Positions 61,402 to 64,000 of a stretch of DNA of 64,000 nt are shown piece after piece; the first letter of the stretch is position 1; each line of letters begins with the position of its first letter. Origin of the DNA: Pseudohaliea sp964438205 (lineage in GTDB: Bacteria; Pseudomonadota; Gammaproteobacteria; Pseudomonadales; Halieaceae); contig CAYTJQ010000002.1 in NCBI GenBank assembly GCA_964438205.1, positions 1 to 64,000 of the forward strand, in the 5' to 3' direction. The notes beneath the pieces are model-generated. The model made no database searches. It had not been told where the DNA came from and saw only the letters and a program-made list of their open reading frames with translations. Position numbers and translations under genes: made by a program.

Positions 61402-62283
61402 CTATTGCTGCGGTTGGCTGGTGCCGTAGATGTAGGCCGTGACGATATGGATCTTGTCCTCGCTCAGCGTGTTGCCGAACGCGGGCATCTTGCCGTTGCG
61501 GCCGTTGCGCAGCGTCAGCTCGATCTGCTCTTCGCTACCGCCGTAGAGCCAGATGCCGTTGGTCAGGTTCGGCGCGCCCATGGCCGGGTTGCCCTTGCCG
61601 TCGGGGCCGTGACAGGCCACACAGTAGCTCTCGTAGTGCTGCTTGCCGCGCTCGGCCTTCTCCGCGTCCGCGCTCCGGTTGTTCAGGGAGAGTACGTACT
61701 CGGTGGCCTCGTCGATGCCGTCCTCGCCGAGGATATCCTTCCAGGCCGGCATGGCGGCCTGGCGGCCCTGCACGATCGAGTGCTTGATCGCGTCCGGGGC
61801 GCCGCCCCAGAGCCAGTCCTCGTCGACCAGGTTCGGGAAACCGTAGGCGCCGCGGGCGTCGAGGCCATGGCACTGGGAACAGTTGTTGCCGTAGATGCGC
61901 ATACCCATCTTCATGACCTTCGGGTCCTCGGCGATCTCGGCCACCGGCAGGGCCAGGTAGCGGTCGCGCATGGCCCGGTACTTCGCATCGGCCTCGGCGA
62001 CCTCCTCGGCGTGCTGCTCGAGCTGGGTCCAGCCGAGCAGACCCTGGAAGTTGCCCATACCCGGGTACATGATGAGGTAGCCGATGCCCCAGACGATGGT
62101 GATCACGAACATGGCGAACCACCAGGCGGGCAGGGGATTGTCGTACTCCTCGATGCCGTCGTACTCGTGCCCCGTAGTCTCGTTCTCACCCGAGCGCTGG
62201 CGGTTGGCGAACAGGATCCAGGTAATACCCACGATGGTGATCACCGTGAGAATGATGACCCAGTTGCTCCAGAAGCTAGTCAT
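61402..62283 (-). CDS. ccoP: cbb3-type cytochrome c oxidase subunit III (diheme)
   Basis: This 293-residue protein has an N-terminal helix (VIILTVITIVGITWILFANR) and a second one (WFAMFVITIVWGIGYLIMY). Two c-type heme domains carry NNCSQCHGLDAR (about residue 140) and SYCVACHGPDGKGNP (about 225), each with a distal methionine (KMGMRIYGNN; GKMPAFGN). It passes electrons to CcoO/CcoN. The ATG lies within the last codons of ccoQ (8-bp overlap). Confidence 0.96.
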   Translation of the reverse strand: MTSFWSNWVIILTVITIVGITWILFANRQRSGENETTGHEYDGIEEYDNPLPAWWFAMFVITIVWGIGYLIMYPGMGNFQGLLGWTQLEQHAEEVAEADAKYRAMRDRYLALPVAEIAEDPKVMKMGMRIYGNNCSQCHGLDARGAYGFPNLVDEDWLWGGAPDAIKHSIVQGRQAAMPAWKDILGEDGIDEATEYVLSLNNRSADAEKAERGKQHYESYCVACHGPDGKGNPAMGAPNLTNGIWLYGGSEEQIELTLRNGRNGKMPAFGNTLSEDKIHIVTAYIYGTSQPQQ

Positions 62284-62455
62284 TCCGTCCTTCCTCTTCC
62301 TTGGTCCGTTGATTCAGCTCCTCGTCCGCGAAGGGCAGGTTGGCAGCTTCGTCAAAGGTCTTCTTGCGTTTCTTGCTCCAGGCCCAGCCACAGACCCCGA
62401 TGAAGGCGAGCATCAGGAAGAGGGTGGAAAGGCCGCGCAGGTCATTGATATCCAT
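62276..62455 (-). CDS. ccoQ: cbb3-type oxidase subunit CcoQ
   Basis: A 59-residue small protein translated from ATG 62453-62455 to TAG 62276-62278. It starts MDINDLRGLSTLFLMLAFIG and contains a single transmembrane helix, then a WAWSKKRKKTFDEAA basic stretch and an acidic tail (LPFADEELNQRTKEEEG), the usual CcoQ layout. CcoQ stabilises the core complex. It sits between ccoO (3-bp gap) and ccoP (8-bp overlap). Confidence 0.93.
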   Translation of the reverse strand: MDINDLRGLSTLFLMLAFIGVCGWAWSKKRKKTFDEAANLPFADEELNQRTKEEEGRND

Positions 62456-62458
62456 AGC

Positions 62459-63067
62459 TCAGCGCCGCGTCTGGATCAGGGTTCCCAGCTGCTGCAGGTA
62501 GGCCACGAGGGCATCGATTTCCTTCTTGCCCGCGACCGCGGCCTTGGCACCGGCGATGTCCTCGTCCGTGTAGGGCACGCCGAGTCTGCGCAGCACGCTC
62601 ATCTTCTTGCCCGTGTCCTCCCCGTCGAGGGTGCGCTCGAACAGCCAGGGATAGCCGGGCATGTTCGATTCGGGCACCACGTCCCGGGGGTTATACAGGT
62701 GCGCCCGGTGCCAGTCGTCGCTGTAGCGCTGGCCGACGCGGGCGAGGTCGGGCCCGGTGCGCTTCGAGCCCCAGAGGAAGGGATGGTCGTAGACGAACTC
62801 CCCGGCCACGGAGTAGTGGCCGTAGCGCTCGGTTTCGGCGCGCAGGGGCCGGACCATCTGCGAGTGGCAGTTGTTGCAACCTTCGCGGATGTAGATGTCG
62901 CGGCCCTCGAGCTCCAGGGCCGGGTAGGGCTCGAGGCCGGCGATGGGCTCGTTCGTTTCCTTGGCAAACATCAGCGGGACCAGTTCCACCAGCGTGCCGA
63001 AGCTGATCGCCACGATGATGAGGATGATCATCAGGCCGACGTTTTTCTCTACCTTCTCGTGTTGCAT
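62459..63067 (-). CDS. ccoO: cbb3-type cytochrome c oxidase subunit II (monoheme)
   Basis: This 202-residue protein has an N-terminal anchor (LMIILIIVAISFGTLVELVP) and one c-type heme site, EGCNNCHSQMVRP. The axial methionine is likely in PESNMPGYPWLF. GHYSVAGEFVYDHPFLWGSK and TGPDLARVGQRYSDDWH are CcoO hallmarks. It lies 12 bp after ccoN. Confidence 0.96.
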   Translation of the reverse strand: MQHEKVEKNVGLMIILIIVAISFGTLVELVPLMFAKETNEPIAGLEPYPALELEGRDIYIREGCNNCHSQMVRPLRAETERYGHYSVAGEFVYDHPFLWGSKRTGPDLARVGQRYSDDWHRAHLYNPRDVVPESNMPGYPWLFERTLDGEDTGKKMSVLRRLGVPYTDEDIAGAKAAVAGKKEIDALVAYLQQLGTLIQTRR

Positions 63068-63079
63068 GGGTCAGGCTCC

Positions 63080-64000
63080 TCAGGCTGCACTGGCCGACGG
63101 CGCCGGCGCTTGTGCCGGGACGTCCTTGCGGGTGGTCATGTAGACGTTGTAAGCCATGATCAGCATGCCGGCGAAGAAGATCGCGCCGCCGAGGACACGG
63201 ACCACGTAGCCCGGGTAGCTGGCGGCCACGGATTCCACGAAGGCGTAGGTGAGCGTGCCGTCCTGGTTGTAGGCGCGCCACATGAGTCCCTGCATGATGC
63301 CGTTCACCCACATGGAGGCGATGTAGAGCACCGTGCCGATGGTGGACATCCAGAAGTGCACGTTGATGAGGTTCGTGCTGTACATGCGCTCCCGGTTGAA
63401 CAGCGGCGGAATCAGGTGGTACAGCGAGCCGATGGAGATCATGGCCACCCAGCCGAGGGCCCCGGAATGCACGTGGCCGATGGTCCAGTCCGTGTAGTGG
63501 GACAGGGCGTTCACGGTCTTGATGGACATCATGGGCCCTTCGAAGGTGGACATGCCGTAGAAGGACAGGCTCACCACCATGAAGCGCAGGATCGGGTCGT
63601 CGCGCAGCTTATGCCAGGCGCCGGACAGCGTCATGATGCCGTTGATCATGCCACCCCAGGAGGGTGCCAGGAGGATCAGGCTCATGACCATGCCGAGGCT
63701 CTGCGCCCAGTCGGGCAGGGCGGTGTAATGGAGGTGGTGCGGGCCGGCCCAGATGTACACGGCGACGAGGGCCCAGAAGTGCACGATGGACAGGCGGTAG
63801 GAGTAGACCGGGCGCTCGGCCTGCTTGGGCACGAAGTAATACATCATGCCGAGGAAGCCGGCGGTCAGGAAGAAGCCCACGGCGTTGTGGCCGTACCACC
63901 ACTGCACCATGGCATCTACGGTGCCCGAGTAGGCCGAGTAGGACTTGGTCAAGGTGACCGGCAGCGCCGCGCTATTGATGATGTGCAGAACCGCGACGGT
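63080..64000 (-). CDS. ccoN: cbb3-type cytochrome c oxidase subunit I, 5' end outside the window
   Basis: 306 residues of the C-terminal part are visible; the frame is open to the right edge (codon boundary at 64000), so the start, promoter and the first helices are missing. Visible features: YAGPHH-type region as YIWAGPHHLHYTALPDWAQ, WWYGHNAVGFFLTAGFLGMM, and the heme/metal helix with HYTDWTIGHVHSGALGWVAM. CcoN is the catalytic heme-copper subunit. Apparent starts inside the window, such as TTG at 63952, are internal. Confidence 0.96.
   Translation of the reverse strand, partial: TVAVLHIINSAALPVTLTKSYSAYSGTVDAMVQWWYGHNAVGFFLTAGFLGMMYYFVPKQAERPVYSYRLSIVHFWALVAVYIWAGPHHLHYTALPDWAQSLGMVMSLILLAPSWGGMINGIMTLSGAWHKLRDDPILRFMVVSLSFYGMSTFEGPMMSIKTVNALSHYTDWTIGHVHSGALGWVAMISIGSLYHLIPPLFNRERMYSTNLINVHFWMSTIGTVLYIASMWVNGIMQGLMWRAYNQDGTLTYAFVESVAASYPGYVVRVLGGAIFFAGMLIMAYNVYMTTRKDVPAQAPAPSASAA

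Noticed and set aside
63080..63952. Complete small ccoN gene starting at 63952
   Set aside because: The codon is TTG inside a conserved LTKSYSAYSGTVDAM segment and the frame continues to the window edge with CcoN-like sequence, so it is internal.

Overview
The window (about 69% GC, densely packed genes, short intergenic regions) is a chromosomal segment of an aerobic, probably marine gammaproteobacterium. Evidence: a complete cbb3 oxidase cluster in the ccoNOQP-GHIS order, gammaproteobacterial RapA, HolC, SthA, BolA and GspA/GspB, OmpW, and much acyl-CoA metabolism. This recalls Halieaceae-like or related marine lineages, but the family-level guess is weak. There is one assembly gap (100 N, 4789-4888). 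I see no rRNA, tRNA, CRISPR, prophage or insertion sequence.

Layout. 1-3820: end of a sodium:solute symporter, a nitronate monooxygenase divergent from a PadR regulator with a perfect inverted repeat between them, and an AsmA-like membrane protein. 3871-6430: exeA/gspA-like ATPase and gspB. 6599-14131 (minus): ppx preceded by a tightly coupled operon reading DUF1445 - pxpA - pxpB - pxpC - DUF4392 - D-amino-acid transaminase - alanine racemase. This looks like a D-glutamate/5-oxoproline/D-alanine module and is the most interesting metabolic system here. 14281-15861: acyl-CoA synthetase. 16051-16848: a lower-GC two-gene islet resembling a HicA-type toxin with an HTH antitoxin, with a promoter embedded in a palindrome. 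17044-21173: RND pump and adaptor. 21368-25913: DUF3336 patatin, ACAD10/11-like phosphotransferase and a second acyl-CoA synthetase. 25941-29843: DUF748 protein and an AraC regulator. 29956-36289: six-gene plus-strand acyl-CoA catabolic cluster (acyl-CoA dehydrogenase, two SDRs, alpha-methylacyl-CoA racemase, enoyl-CoA hydratase, carboxyltransferase).

36305-39905: tatD-rapA. 40046-41970: TPR/TonB_C-like secreted protein and a methyltransferase whose genes share a CTAG stop. 41990-42863: a membrane-anchored cold-shock-domain protein and a CspA-type protein. 42936-48874: valS, holC, pepA, an RDD protein with a probable CTG start, and an unknown protein. 49036-52678: TonB-dependent receptor, bolA, trhO. 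52749-54884: secreted trypsin-like protease abutting sthA. 55076-55765: ompW behind a well-formed FNR/Anr-type promoter. 55979-64000 (minus): cbb3 oxidase genes and their maturation factors, running off the right edge inside ccoN.

How it fits together: the cbb3 oxidase, the FNR-type ompW promoter and a second FNR-like site upstream of the patatin gene point to oxygen-responsive control. Many operons are translationally coupled through ATGA/GTGA/TGATG overlaps. A recurring local feature is short (12-15 bp) tandem repeats at gene ends and in convergent intergenic gaps.
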